Below are positions 1 through 11,466 of a stretch of 64,000 nt of DNA, piece after piece. The translations under genes and the position numbers were made by a program. A model generated the notes under the pieces. It searched no databases and was not told the DNA's origin. It saw nothing but the letters and a program-made list of their open reading frames with translations. Position 1 is the stretch's first letter; every line of letters starts with the position of its first letter. Origin of the DNA: Symsagittifera roscoffensis (lineage: Eukaryota > Xenacoelomorpha > Acoela > Convolutidae); assembly GCF_963678635.1 (NCBI RefSeq), contig NC_087062.1, positions 86,217,845 to 86,281,844 on the forward strand, in the 5' to 3' direction.

Positions 1-1085
1 CAAATTATAAGACTTTTGTCCAGTTAAACTGAGCTGTTGCGGATTCCGCAACTGTAAGCGGAATCCGCAAATTGCAAGCGGAATCCGCGTTTTGTTTGCG
101 GATTTTGTTTACACAAATAATTTCATGTGTTTTATAATGTTTAAAGTTATATCTTTCAAATACTGGTCACCAGAAAAATCAATCTCAATTACTGCATTGA
201 TCAACTACCAGTTGATATACCAGAAGTTTGGTCTCAATTCCTGTCAACCCAACTTTGATCTCAAATCTTGTCAACTTCGATCCCAAATACTGACCTTTTG
301 AACTTCGATCCCAAATACTGACCTACCGATCCCAAATACTGACCTACTTCGATCTGAACCTCGATCCCAGATACTGAGGCAATCCCAGATAATGACCTAA
401 TTCAGCAATATGCTGTGCGGTGTGTTTCCAAACACTCTCAAGCCAATGATTACAAATTCTGAATTTATTCGGCGTTAAGCTTCCAAAATCAATATTTGGG
501 ATTGACGCAATCCCAAATACTGACCTAAATTGACGATATGTTGTGTGTTGTATTTCCATATACTCTCAACCCAATGACTCCAAATTTATAACTCAGTCGG
601 TGTTGTGTTTCCAAAATACTGAAAGGTGACATCCACCAATTTAGTTAACAAATATTTTGAGACTCATTCGTGGATTCCGCTGACAATGGTTAAGTCCTTG
701 CCTTTAACTTCCGCATTGCTATAGATACGAATTCCAGCTCTAGCTTGTAACTGTTCTTATACAAGTTCAGTAAAAAACAAAAATGCGGATTCCGCTTTCA
801 CATTTTACGGATTCCATTTACGTTTGCGGAGTCCACTCACATTTTGCGGAATGCACTTACAGTTGCAAAACCAGAACAATTAGCTGTTTTTGCTCGTTGC
901 TCCACAACAAAACAAATATGCTGACAAAGTTTACGTTGCAGGTATTTGTACGCGGAATCCACTAAAAAATTTGTCAGTGAAATCCACTTAAATTTTGGAA
1001 CATTTTAAAAGATTTGTACCTGGAACCCAGGAACATACAGACACAGAATTGTTCACCTAACCACTGCACAACCTGGCCTTGGAAT
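1..1085 (+). mobile_element. Family A inverted-repeat element, truncated by the window start
   Basis: It carries 11-base near-palindromes GCGGATTCCGC/GCGGAATCCGC at 39-49, 58-68 and 78-88, and further degenerate ones at about 780-960. A central block (about 240-400) repeats GATCCCAAATACTGACCT several times. The right end (about 1060-1085, CACTGCACAACCTGGCC) matches the end of the copy at 31498-31926. The same ordered blocks occur in reverse orientation at 39613-40906. No coding capacity is seen; short open frames here are incidental. It is probably a non-autonomous DNA transposon. Confidence 0.6.
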
Positions 1086-1530
1086 AAAAATGGCCATTTT
1101 GGCCAAGTAGGGACAATTAACGCGCTATAGATCAGGAATTTTGAACGGAAGTGGATATAAAAAGCAATTTCAAACACAGTGATAGAAAATTGGTGAAAAA
1201 TGTAATTTATCAATTTTCAGTTGAGTATCAATCGTAAAATAACCAGTTATTGGTTATTAGACTGAGTTTGCTGAAAAATGTTTTTTCATCCAATAACGAC
1301 ATCATCAACTAACGATATGTACATGCGTTTGCCTGAATAGATTACAGTTCCTTAAACACTACTTTCTTAGACCGCGAGAGCACTTAACTTTGAAAGTCTT
1401 AAAGAGAAACCTAGAGCTTTTGGTATACTGTAAGCAACTCTTCGAAGTTCTTGTTAAGCAATGCAACACTGAGTTATTCTTCTTCGAGTAATAACTGTCT
1501 CCTTAAATCAAATGTTTTATTGTTCCGATT

Positions 1531-1760
1531 TTCGATACAAAAGTAACGAAAAATTTGTGCGCGGGTTGGGATTTTTTCTTCAGAAATTTTTCGACTTTTT
1601 AACTAGCCGTTTTTGACGGAAATTTTTAATATCCTTTGAAAGACATTGTTTTCCGAAGCTCAAAATTGAAAAGTTATTTCACCTGTGATCAATTTTCGTA
1701 AAACTTTGCGGGTTGAAAAATTGCCATTTTGGCCAGTTTGGGACAATTAACGCGTTGAGT
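1531..1760 (-). mobile_element. Family B fragment
   Basis: It starts with TTGTTCCGATTTTCGATAC and runs to GGGACAATTAACGCG, matching one half of the element at 4152-4665. The hairpin-bearing half is absent. Confidence 0.5.
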
Positions 1761-1933
1761 ATCAATCGTATAATGATCAGTTTTCGATTATTAGACTCAG
1801 TTTGCTGAAAATTGTTTTTCATCAGGTAACGGCAATATCAACTAACGATATGTACATTTGCTTGCCTGAATAGTTTACCATTCCTTAAATTTTACTTTCA
1901 TAGACCGCGAGAGCACTTAAATTTGAAATTCTC

Positions 1934-2165
1934 GATCTACGAGCCAAACTGTGCATTCTGTGCATTGTAAGCGGATTCCGCAACCGGCAAAAACCAGATT
2001 TGGCGCGGAATCCGTAACTTTGCTACTTTTCTTTGATTCTTCTTCGCTGTTTTGGATTCCACAAACAAATACTTAAAACACTGTACCGCTCAAAATTGCA
2101 CCAAAAATAGGTGATTTTGCGGAATCCACAACCGTGCTTGCGGAATCCAGAAATACAACTTTTGG
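1934..2165 (+). mobile_element. Family A fragment
   Basis: It starts with ACGAGCCAAACTGTGCATTC, like the left end of the copy at 31498, then has GCGGATTCCGCAACCGGC and several GGAATCC blocks. It stops where family B sequence begins at about 2160. The other terminus is missing. Confidence 0.5.
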
Positions 2166-2480
2166 CTTTTTAACTTATCATTTTTGACGGAGTTTTTTTT
2201 ATTTCATTCAAAAAGTATTGTTGTCTTGAGCTTAAATTTGAAAAGATTTTTCACCTGTGATCATTTTTTTGTAATGTTACGAGGGTTTAAAAATTGCCAT
2301 TTTGGTCAATATGGGACAATTAACGCGTAAGCGGAGATTTAATCCGTCTTAAAAATCGTTCCAAATTGGTTGAACGAAGCTTATTTGCCATAATTGATTT
2401 GTTACAAGGAACGAATTCTATCTTTTTGTACTTTATATGGCGTGTGGGGAGATGATTTTCATAAAAAACATTTCAAATAA
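2155..2480 (-). mobile_element. Family B partial copy, minus orientation
   Basis: It contains the family segments TTTCACCTGTGATCATTTTT, GGGACAATTAACGCGTAAGC and TATGGCGTGTGGGG in the same order as 4152-4665. It faces a plus-oriented copy at 2774-3125, giving a large inverted pair separated by about 290 bp. Confidence 0.55.
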
Positions 2481-2773
2481 CAACAATAACAAATAAATTT
2501 TCATCATTAAGGAAGTTCTTAATGATGCTTCCAATACTATTTTTCTTCGTAGTAAAATCAAAGTTTCTGGCCCAAAGACCTAATTGTTCATACCGAACGT
2601 TGTAGATCACTTTAAATACTACAAAAAAACCGCATTTCAGAATCATGAAAAATCATCTAATACGATTAGCTTTTGTGGAGTAAAATGTCAATTTAATCGA
2701 TTCCCATGTTGCCCTCAGATAACACAACTGATCGTAAATCAATTAGGATCCTTTGTTTTCTCAAACTCAAAAC

Positions 2774-3125
2774 AAACAAGACTGCTCGTATCAGGGCAAT
2801 GCCCTGAATGTTCCGACTGCCTTTTAAGGTTTATGGAGCAGCAGTAACAACATAAAAAATGAAATGAAATAAAATAAAATGAAAATTTTTTTTTCTAAAT
2901 TTTGAAATTTTTTAATGAAAATCATCCCCCCACACGCCATATAAAGTGCAAGAAGATAGAATTCGTTCCTTGTAACAAATCAATTATGGCAAATAAGCTT
3001 CGTTCAACCAATTTGGAACGATTTATAAGATGGATTAAATCACCGCTTACGCGTTAAGTGCTCGAATTATATCGCGCGTAAATTGTCCCAAATTGGCCAG
3101 AATGGCAAACTTTAAACCCCCATAA
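2774..3125 (+). mobile_element. Family B partial copy, plus orientation
   Basis: It starts ACAAGACTGCTCGTATCAGG with the hairpin CAGGGCAATGCCCTG, then CACACGCCATATAAAG and the CGCTTACGCGTTAAG block. It ends near the CCCCCATAACC segment, so the distal part is missing. Confidence 0.6.
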
Positions 3126-3474
3126 CCCACCATAACTGCAGTTTATGACATGAAAATACATTTTTAATAGAATTTCATAGAATTAATTGAGGAAAAATCA
3201 TAGTGGGACTGGAAATGAGCCGGTGCCCTGGGGGAAGGTTATCTTAGAAAATCCGAAAAAGTTGAAAATCAGGTTCGAAGCGATGTGGAAAAAAATCACT
3301 ATGAATTTTAGCACGTGTGCTTGTACATACCTCACAACATTACTTCAGCTGATGGAGATATTGAGTGAAAAATGACCCAAGACTATCTGAAGAAGGAACT
3401 GAATGCACTCACCACTCCTCTCTCAGAGGAAACAGTCAGGTTTGTCAGCTCCAAAAGGACGATTTATTTATGCT

Positions 3475-3730
3475 GGCTCTTTTCCAGTTCCCCGGCTCTT
3501 TTCCAGTTCCCCCCTTTCAAATTTAATTTTGAAAAGCGTATTTTAGGTTGTCATAATGCAATGAAATTTGGCGTGGTGAACAAATCGACAACTGTGAACA
3601 GATTTGTTCTTCATACTTTACAGCGTAACATCACGCATTTAGCCGTAATAACACGTAAATCAAACATAAAACTCAGTATTTTGAAAAGGGGGGGGGGGGG
3701 GAACTGGAAAAGAGCCAGTTCCCCTCTCCT
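3475..3730 (+). mobile_element. Family C miniature element inserted into an older relative
   Basis: The inner element (3494-3716, 223 bp) has inverted termini GGCTCTTTTCCAGTTCCCCC, followed by TTTCAAA on the left and a 14-base G run on the right. It is flanked by an exact 8-bp direct duplication AGTTCCCC (3486-3493 and 3717-3724). The left flank 3475-3493 is itself GGCTCTTTTCCAGTTCCCC, so it landed in the terminus of an older copy of the same family, whose sequence resumes at 3725. There is no coding capacity beyond chance frames. Confidence 0.75.
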
Positions 3731-4151
3731 TTGATTTTTTTCTGAAATTTAATTTTTGAAAATTTACTTAAAATTAATTTCAGGCTATAACTGCATTAAG
3801 ACGTGTCAGCGTTAATATGTGAACAAAAATTAGCAATGTTTTTTTTTTCATAAAGACCGCCATGTGAACAGTTTTTTTAGTAGTTTTATTTTGTAGTTTT
3901 ACTTGGGAGGTGTTCAGTCCCCTCCATTTTAGTTTTTTCTGCAATTCGATTTGAGACAGCCTGTTCAAATTGATAATTGATGTTGTAAACGATTGTATGC
4001 ATGAACAAAGTTAACAGATTCTTACAACAATTATACCTGCAAACTGCTATACGAGCTATTTCTTGCCAACTTTACGTTGTAATATTACGAAGGGGATGGA
4101 AAACTGGTAATAATTTTAACAAGACTGCTCGTAAATGTTCCAACTGTCCCG

Positions 4152-4665
4152 TATTGTTCCGATTTTCGATACGAAAGTAACGGAATATTTGTGCTCTGGT
4201 GGTTTTTTTTTTCTTCAGACAAATTTCGACTTTTCAACTAGCCATTTTTGAAGGAATTTGTTTATATCATTCGAAAGATATTGTTGTCCTGAGCTCAAAT
4301 TTGAAAAGATATTTCACCTGTGATCATTTTTGTCAAGTTACGGGGGTTTAAAGATTGCCAATTTGAAACAATTAACGTGCGATATATTTCGCACTATAAC
4401 GCGTAAGCGGAGAGTTATTCGGTCTTAGAAATCGTTCCAAATTGGTTGAAAGAAGCTTATTTGCCGTAATTGATTTGTTACAAAGAGTGAAATCTATTCT
4501 TTGGTTTTTTGTATGGCGTGTGGGGGGATGGTTTTCAAAAAAAATCTAATTATAGAAAAAAAATTTTCTTTTTTTTCATTTAATTTTTTAATGTTATCAC
4601 TGCTCCATAAACCTTAAAAGGCAGTCGGAACATTCAGGGCTTCGTCCTGATACGAGCAGTCTTGT
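4152..4665 (-). mobile_element. Family B near-complete copy, minus orientation
   Basis: It runs from TTGTTCCGATTTTCGATACG to TACGAGCAGTCTTGT, about 514 bp. The hairpin near the end reads CAGGGCTTCGTCCTG, with the stem nearly kept although the loop differs from other copies. There is no coding sequence. It is followed directly by a second repeat type that recurs at 30700-31080. Confidence 0.6.
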
Positions 4666-5080
4666 TCCATATAAAAACGTTTTTTGGAAAAGGAAATATT
4701 GAAAACCTATAAACTTTGGACAAAATCAAAGTGTAAATTTTTGAGTCGTACGAAATTAATACGGCTGAATAGCTAGCCTCAATTTAAATTTGTAACGATT
4801 TTGTTGAGCGGGATCATTCGCCACGCATAAATAATTTCATTAAGCTCTCAGTATTATAAATAAACTCTTCAAAGCGCGCATAATTTAATGCAAAATATGG
4901 AAAATTTGGCAATTTTCAAACCCCCAGTTCATTACAAAAAAAATTGGAGGTAAAATATATTTTTTCATTTGCTCTCAAGAAGTCGATATCTTCAATGGGG
5001 TATCAAAATTTTTCTTGAAAACCATTATTTCGATCGGTGAAAATTGACTTAATAAAAAAAACGGGGACTGACTTTTTGCC
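4666..5080 (+). repeat. Dispersed repeat D, copy 1
   Basis: The segment with ATTGAAAACCTATAAA, GAAATTAATACGGC, TAGCTAGCCTCAATT and GATATCTTCAATGGGGTAT recurs in the same order at 30700-31080 and partly at 60070-60240. It begins where family B ends, and the copy at 30700 also begins with the family B terminus, so it may be a longer variant of that family. Confidence 0.5.
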
Positions 5081-5863
5081 TGACCGACCTTTTATCAGAA
5101 AATTTAAAACATAGATCTTTTACCAGACCTGTAAACAAATTTGATTGACAGATGTAATGGCGCCGCTATGCCTTCGTTTTGTTACATTTATCTCCCACTT
5201 ATCTCACACTTTTTTTTCAAAACTGTTTGTTCTAACGACTTTATTCTTTTCGATCTGAACTAATTTTGGAACAAGTTTTACCAAAATTGAGGCAAAATTT
5301 AATTAGCCAAGACTTCTCGATTATAATTGATTTTCGCGGACTAAAATTTTGTCTATATAATCAATTATCATGCCAAATTTAGACCGCGTAATCGATTTTT
5401 AATCGAGTTTAGTCGATTATTTTGGAAAAATTTAAATCCCCATTATAATCCATTTTTGTTTTCAATTTAATCGATTATAATCCATTTTTGTTGTCAATAT
5501 AATGGATTACTTTTTGTGCACAAAATCCATGAAAATTGGGTAAAGGTTGTAAATAATGATTCTAGTTTTTGCAACTCTCTGCAAAACTCGAACGAACTCG
5601 TTCATCCAGGGGCGGACAATATATAGTAATTTTCCTCCCTCACGTACCCCCCCCCCTCCCCAAACCCAGGACGTACCCATTATCAAGTTTATCTTTCTCT
5701 AGTTAGGGGACATCTAATTTTTCATAACTCGATTGAAAATAGGAAAAAATGAAATTAAGCGAGAGAACAAAATAACTAACCTAAGTTTAACAAAATTATG
5801 AAAAAAGGAAAACAACACGCAAAAAGAGTTGAATAATTAGTCTATAATCCATTATATTTGATT

Positions 5864-6082
5864 AAAATGGAGGCTCTTTTTCCTTCCCCCCCCCACCTCA
5901 CACAAGCATCAATTTTATGGTCTAACGAGTAATTTTACGAGGTTGATTATGAAGACCAAGTATGTTTGCCATAGCCTAATCTATCTGCATGTCAATTTTC
6001 ATGACAATCGGACAATGTGAACATTAGTTTTAATTATAAAAAAATGCAGGTGGGGGGGGGAAGGAAAAAGAGCCAAAATGGA
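5864..6082 (+). mobile_element. Family C miniature element with 8-bp target duplication
   Basis: The element 5872-6074 (203 bp) has 27-base perfect terminal inverted repeats starting GGCTCTTTTTCCTTCCCCCC. Exact 8-bp direct repeats AAAATGGA flank it (5864-5871 and 6075-6082). The interior (ACGAGTAATTTTACGAGG and onward) is related to 7806-7990 and 8101-8310. It has no transposase and is probably mobilised in trans; the nearby MULE is a candidate, but that is inference. Confidence 0.8.
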
Positions 6083-6236
6083 TTATGTTTCTTTTGATAA
6101 AATTTTTTGAAAGTAATCGATTATAATCGATTATAATCAAATTTATTGTGATTTTATTGTTTAAAAAATATTATCATTATAATCCAATTTCAATCAATTA
6201 TAACCAATTAATTTTGTTATTTTATAGAGACTGATA

Positions 6237-7320
6237 ATGAAAATCCAATTTAATCTATTATTATCCATGAAACTTCAGTGCAGGTATAGATGTTTTAATG
6301 AAAGTTGTGGGTCGAGACTTTCCTTAGATTTAAAACGAAATGCTATTATAAACCCGCCGTTTAGTCACAACCATTTACAACATTTTGAAGAGATAGCGGA
6401 GCAAATATTTTGGAAAGAAATTAAAGAAAAACTTGAAAATGATCCAATCTCCAGCTTGAAAAACCTTTATCAAGACGAGATGCAAGAAATTTCGAATGAG
6501 AAGAATAAGGAAAACTCCCCCTCCCCCCTGATATAAACAGCTCAGCCGAGTTATGAGTCCAAAAAGGTCCAAAATTATGCCGACTAAAGCAAATTTTTTT
6601 CAGCGATGTAAAAATAGAGCCCCCATGGACCCTGACAATGAACAAGAAACGTCTTCTCCTGCACCAAGAAAACAAAACTTAGATTTTTTTAACGACATTG
6701 GGCTTAAATTTTTGGTATTATCGAAGAAAATTTTGGCAGATGCAACTTTTAAGACAGCACCGCCGCCCTGTTATCAAGTTTATGTTATATTTGGGTCATC
6801 TCGTGAGTGGAAAATTCCTGTTGTGTGCGCTTTATTGGGTGGAAAAATGAAGAATTTTATCAAAAGTTTAACAAAAAATCCAACAAATATTTGAAATTCC
6901 ATTTATGCCAGACAATATAGTTACTGATTATGAGGTAGGAGTTATGCCGGCGATTCAAAATGTTTTTTATGTTTCGAAAATTTGCGGTTGCTGGTTCCAT
7001 TTTCTCAGTGGATTCTTAGAAAATTTCAAGAATTCGGCTTGTATACATTATACCTGAACGACCCTCAAAGCCAAAAAATAAACTTTTAAAAATTTTTTTA
7101 TTCTCCCGTTTCTACCAATAGGGGAACTGTCCTTTATGCTTGCCACCTATCAAGGTGAAAACAAAAGTTTGGGTAAAGTTTTTGATTACATTTGGAGAGA
7201 GCTGGAATGCAGGCTGGAACGAATCTGCAGGGACCTTTTGACCAATTTTTTGGAAAGTCTTAAGAAAATTATATTGCAAAGAGATGGGCTCGCGTGTTCA
7301 ATTTAGACGTGCCAATTTTG
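6237..7320 (+). pseudogene. Decayed MULE (Mutator-like) transposase with FLYWCH-like zinc finger
   Basis: A DDE transposase of the MULE group, which would cut and paste DNA in the nucleus; this copy is broken. The N-terminal frame (6237-6536) carries a FLYWCH-like pattern: Cys-rich YRCFNESCGSRL, then HNH about 25 residues later. A second frame (6553-6894) carries ILADATFKTAPPPCYQVY, the typical first-Asp region of MULE transposases, then VVCALLGGK. After a frame change, VTDYEVGVMP (about 6916-6945) gives the second Asp and CGCWFHF (about 6980-7000) the characteristic Cys/His pair. Frame shifts and stops separate the blocks, and the third catalytic region is not clear. It sits 160 bp right of a family C element. 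A normal MULE transposase is several hundred residues, so this is truncated and inactive. Confidence 0.7.
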
Positions 7321-7805
7321 CCCCCACTTAAAAAAAAGAAAATTCTGAGAAGTGGATCTGAAAATTTTGAGATCGAAATTTTTGTATCTCAGGAGAAATA
7401 TATCTGAGTACGATTGTTAGGATGGAATAGCGCTTATTTGTCGTCGAACTTTTTAAAACTTTCAGTTATCCAGGACTTTGTTTCGTTGTAATAAACCCAA
7501 GATAATAAAAGTAATGTGTTTTGTGTTCATATATTTTCGAATAAAATAAAGCGTTCTGATTGGCTGAACTTTTGGTCTAGTAAAAGGTCAGTCTGGTACA
7601 TGACCTATCCTCGAAAAAACTACATCGAGCATAAAGATTCCGCTTACATAATGCTGACATGCCAGGACATCAAAAAGTCCGATAGGTAGAGAGCCGACTT
7701 TTGCTTTTGAATAGATTTTTGGAGACATTCCCATTACAGCCCCCTCTCCGGCCTAATAACAAAAACTTGTAGCGATCCGAACTAAAAGTTTTTTAAGATT
7801 TTTCT

Positions 7806-7990
7806 TGGCTCGTTTTCCTCCTCCTTCCTCCTCGCATGAGCATCAAATTAATGGTGTAACTAATGGTTTTACAAGGTTGAGTACGAAGACCAAAATTAGT
7901 CTGAGTGTACCGGGAAGCTGCAATGGGAAAGACTCGATTTTTGCTTTAGATGTCTGTATGCACTGAAGCCGGCAGTGGCTCGGAAACTCA
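7806..7990 (+). repeat. Diverged family C interior, copy 2
   Basis: The order GGCTCGTTTTCC, GAGCATCAAATTAATGGTG, TTTTACAAGGTTGAG, GAAGACCAA parallels the interior of 5872-6074. No clear right terminus. Confidence 0.5.
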
Positions 7991-8097
7991 TTCGGAACGG
8001 GACAGCTGCGAACTACGACAGACAGACGAGAGAAGGGATCAATACTGCCTTCAATCACTTGCCCCCAATTGCTGACTTCAGCATCGCATCCAGTTAG

Positions 8098-8310
8098 AGG
8101 CTCCTTTTCCTCTCCCTCACCTCACATAAGCATCAACTAACTGGTGTAACAAGGGTTTTACAACATAACGCATGAAAGGTCTATGATAAGGTTTGCCCAG
8201 GCCAAATTAGTCCACATGCCAAAGTTCGTAGAAATCGGAAAATTTGAACAACAAAAATCACTTGCACAACATCTGTGTGTGTGTGTGTGTGTGGGGGGGG
8301 ACTAGGTTGT
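8098..8310 (+). repeat. Diverged family C interior, copy 3, ending in a (TG)n microsatellite
   Basis: The order GAGGCTCCTTTTCCTCTCCC, ATAAGCATCAACTAACTGG and GGGTTTTACAAC matches copies 1 and 2. The expected G-rich right end is preceded by a (TG)n run at about 8273-8293 followed by GGGGGGGG. Confidence 0.5.
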
Positions 8311-8959
8311 TATAGCAGACCAATTTTTTAGCAGACTGGTTTCTTAGCAGATTCAAAATAATTAAACAGTCAGAACGCTAACTTCAATTGTGGATTGGCA
8401 AGTAGCGACCTCTTGCTCCGCTGCCTTTACATCCTGCAGAGAGGAATACTGCGCATGAATCCGTGTTTGTCCTTAGACTAGTTTGTTTTGCTTAGGGTTT
8501 TGTAGACAAACCGTGAGATAACTGTTTTAAACAGCGAAACTCAGCGCCATGTTACGCGCCATTTTACTTCACTCAATCAATTATTCTTTTTTTCTGCTGT
8601 CTCCGATGATTGAATTTTTAGTCGAAATCCAGAAGCAGAAAGGTGTTCAACGGTACGCCGATATTCAATACTTTAGTGATGGTTTGTGGGTTGAATAAAA
8701 GTGTTTAACATCAGTACGAGTAGATGTCGACAATATAACTTGACCGGAAGCTTCAGGTTAAACTCAACAGCGGCTAGTGGTCGAATACAATCAGTGGAAC
8801 GGACTAGACTACCGGGACCGATAAACGGCAAAAAAAACTATCCGAAAAGAAATTTTAAGAACTGTTTAATCAAGTTGGATTCATTTTGACAGGTTACGAC
8901 TCTGAATGAGCAAGAACTAATAACCTTTGCTTAGCTAGCTCTAACTCGGACTTCAGTTT

Positions 8960-9570
8960 TTCAGAGCTGCGGAAAAGAGCTGCGGAAGAGAGACAAAAAC
9001 TGGATTGGTGGTCTTAGATGTGCAAGTGCAATTTGCGGCTTGTTCATAGTTTTCATTCGGTTCATACGAGGTTTCTTTGAGACGAATGCTGATGAAAATT
9101 TCGAACTGTTGAGATTTTTTTCAACCGCTTTCCTTGACCGGATTGTTCGCATCAATGACTCAGCAGTTATTTTGCGGGTGCCGAGATTTGCTGGTTTTTC
9201 CAAGCTGGATACATTGAACCACTCATCAATTGTAGTGCATTCGTGATTTTCGGAAACCCGGTCAAGAACAGGAAACTTCCACATAGATGTCAAACTTTGC
9301 ACCACAGTAGTGCTATCAGTCCACTTTTGTTTGAGTTTTTGTTTTTGATGTCAACATCTTATCTACTTTAAGTTTGGAACGGTTCGCCAGCAATGCTGCT
9401 TGTAATTCAAGCCTGAGAAATAAAAGAGTTTTCATCGGTGGCTACTCTAACTTTTTCGGAAACAAAAGCAATCTTACTTTCACTTTTGACGAAGGAGCGA
9501 CCGCGCGAGAAAGCAATATGCAGTTCCCTTCGATCAACCGGGGTGCCGAAGATATAGGAAGAAATTTTTA
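8960..9570 (-). pseudogene. BEL/Pao retrotransposon polyprotein fragment (RNase H region)
   Basis: On the minus strand the order is KVRVATDENSFI (about 9480), KWTDSTTVVQSL (about 9330), then WFNVSSLEKPANLGTRKITA (about 9180-9220). This is the arrangement of the RNase H end of BEL/Pao polyproteins, in which a W-S/T-D-S-T-T-V motif is followed about 50 residues later by N-P-A-D-x-G-T-R. Here the second motif reads KPANLGTR, with Asn replacing Asp. Stops and frame changes break the upstream part. No LTR, integrase or reverse transcriptase core was identified around it, so it is a fragment. Confidence 0.65.
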
Positions 9571-10614
9571 GATGGCCATTTATTTGTAAACCAGTTTGCT
9601 ATTCTAAGAAATTTGTTGAAATTCGCCTGTGCTCATCCAACTGCTGGCCAGAAAGACACTAAATGCCTTTCGGTTAAGCCGGGCACGAATGTTGCACAAG
9701 GTGAATAAGACGGATAGGGTGAGACGTATTTAAGGACGATGTGCTGCATGATCGGTTTCGTTATATCTTCTTTTGCGACGGACTAACGTTTCAGGCAACT
9801 TTTTTGCTGTCTCACTTGAGATCTAGTACGTGCGCTGCGGTGTCAAAACTTGAGTTGATTTCCCTTTACAATATCAAAATTTCTGTCAACAGGATTTCGT
9901 TTTGTGGCTATACTAGAGACATTGCGGAAAATCCTATTTAATCGATTTTCTAATGGACTTAACAAAGATAAGTATTCTTTGCTCAATTTTAGCGTTTTGT
10001 TCGAATCGACAATGAAACCTAAAAACTCCTCCTTTAAAAAATTTTATACGTCGGCAAAAGAAGCAACTAAAACTTGTCTTTTTATCTTTCGCGCTTTGCT
10101 AATGTGAAAGAAGGGGAATCACGGGCACCGAAGATCTGACAAGGTTTTCGAAAATTGAATGCTCTTGAGATTAGCGAAAATTATCTCCACTTGAATGAAC
10201 ATTTGTTCAGTATGTACCGATGCTGCATAATTATGCGGCCTTAACTGCAATAGGACTCTTAACAAGTTCTGCAACAGAGTTTGCAACAATAGTCCTGCAA
10301 CAATAGTCCTGCAACACTAGTCCTACCAAAAGTGACTGGTTCATACAGACACCATGGAGATGAAGATTTTACGCCCTGTTTAAAAGGCGCCCCGCATTTA
10401 AAGGTTTATTCGGACTAGCAAACTGATGGTGCGATAAAATTCACATCGATGGAAACAATTTATCCTAATTTGTCCTTGATAGATTTATCGTACAAAAGAT
10501 TTCAGGTCAGTATCTTTTTGAATACCTTTCCCAAAGACTTAAGCTGGGCAAAAGAGGAGTAAATTTTTGTGAACCCAACCGATATGTAAGTGAGCGGCAA
10601 GTAAGCAGATTGTG

Positions 10615-10985
10615 TTGTGGATTGGTGCAAGGCAAAATACGTATTATAATTTTTTGTTGAGATCGATGTTTTTGATAATATACCTATAAGTCAGTTAGAA
10701 TTCATAAATGTTATCAGTGAGAAAAGTTTGGACAAAAAGAAGTTGTGTCACTAGAGAGAAACATCTTTTTTGTTCACGAATTTCTGTTTTTTGTACCTTT
10801 TTGCCAAAAACACATTCGATATATATAGCATCGCACTGATGAATAGGATTAAATATTATCATGAGAATCTAACATGGTTGACACATTGTGCGAGTTGGTT
10901 AAAAGTTCAACAAATTGGGTGAGTTCATATACTTACTATCTTCAGTTTCCATCTAAGAGATTCAACTTTTTCTCAGATAATCACA
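10615..10985 (-). repeat. 3' LTR of the Ty3/gypsy element (diverged)
   Basis: Collinear similarity to 14745-15166. Shared blocks include ATAGCATCG, ATATCATGA-AATCTA-CATGGTTG, TTAGTTAAA-like and CTCAG near the outer end. On the minus strand it starts TGTGATTATCTGAG, just after the polypurine tract. The inner end near 10615 is approximate. Confidence 0.55.
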
Positions 10986-11000
10986 TCCTCCCTCCTTTTC
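10986..11000 (-). other. Polypurine tract
   Basis: On the minus strand GAAAAGGAGGGAGGA, immediately before TGTGATTATC, which is the start of the 3' LTR. This is the expected position of the plus-strand primer for reverse transcription. Confidence 0.6.
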
Positions 11001-11024
11001 AAAGAAAATCTGTCGGTACCAGAT

Positions 11025-11321
11025 CTACCTAGTGTTTCGTTGGTTTCGGGAACCTTGAAGATCCATTGTGTTCGTCGGACATCGGTTCGGGTTGATCGTC
11101 TGGAGTTGGTGAAGGTTGTTCTCGTCTTCAAGTTGCACTGGAGTTTCCTCATCGACGATGGCACTCGCTCCATCTGTGTTATTGGTCTCTTGAATGTCGC
11201 CTACAAGATCAGTCCATTCTAATTGATTGAATTTGATCCACGATGTATTGAATCCACGTCGAATGATGAAGTTGCAGGCTACGCTTCTGTGTCTTTTTTC
11301 GGCTTGAAGAGCATTTTTCAT
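11025..11321 (-). pseudogene. C-terminal part of the retrotransposon polyprotein
   Basis: An open frame on the minus strand with a hydrophilic Gln/Asn/Glu-rich sequence (WIKFNQLEWTDLVGDIQE and onward), ending just before the polypurine tract. The position suits the variable tail after integrase. No motif is diagnostic on its own; the assignment rests on context. Confidence 0.45.
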
Positions 11322-11466
11322 ATACGTAAATATCTATAATGGTAGATAATCTGATTTTCCGTCGCGGAACAAGTTCGGCTCGTGTTTTGTTTTACTTTGA
11401 AACTGTTTCTATGGGTCCATAATACTCGTTGGATAAACGCAAAGAAATTGACTGATAACTTTTTTT

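Noticed and set aside
6375-6675. Minus-strand frames in the MULE region
   Set aside because: Antisense shadows of the FLYWCH and linker frames.
8701-8889. Plus-strand 62-codon frame as a small gene
   Set aside because: No recognisable motif, no splice or promoter context, and it sits between retroelement debris.
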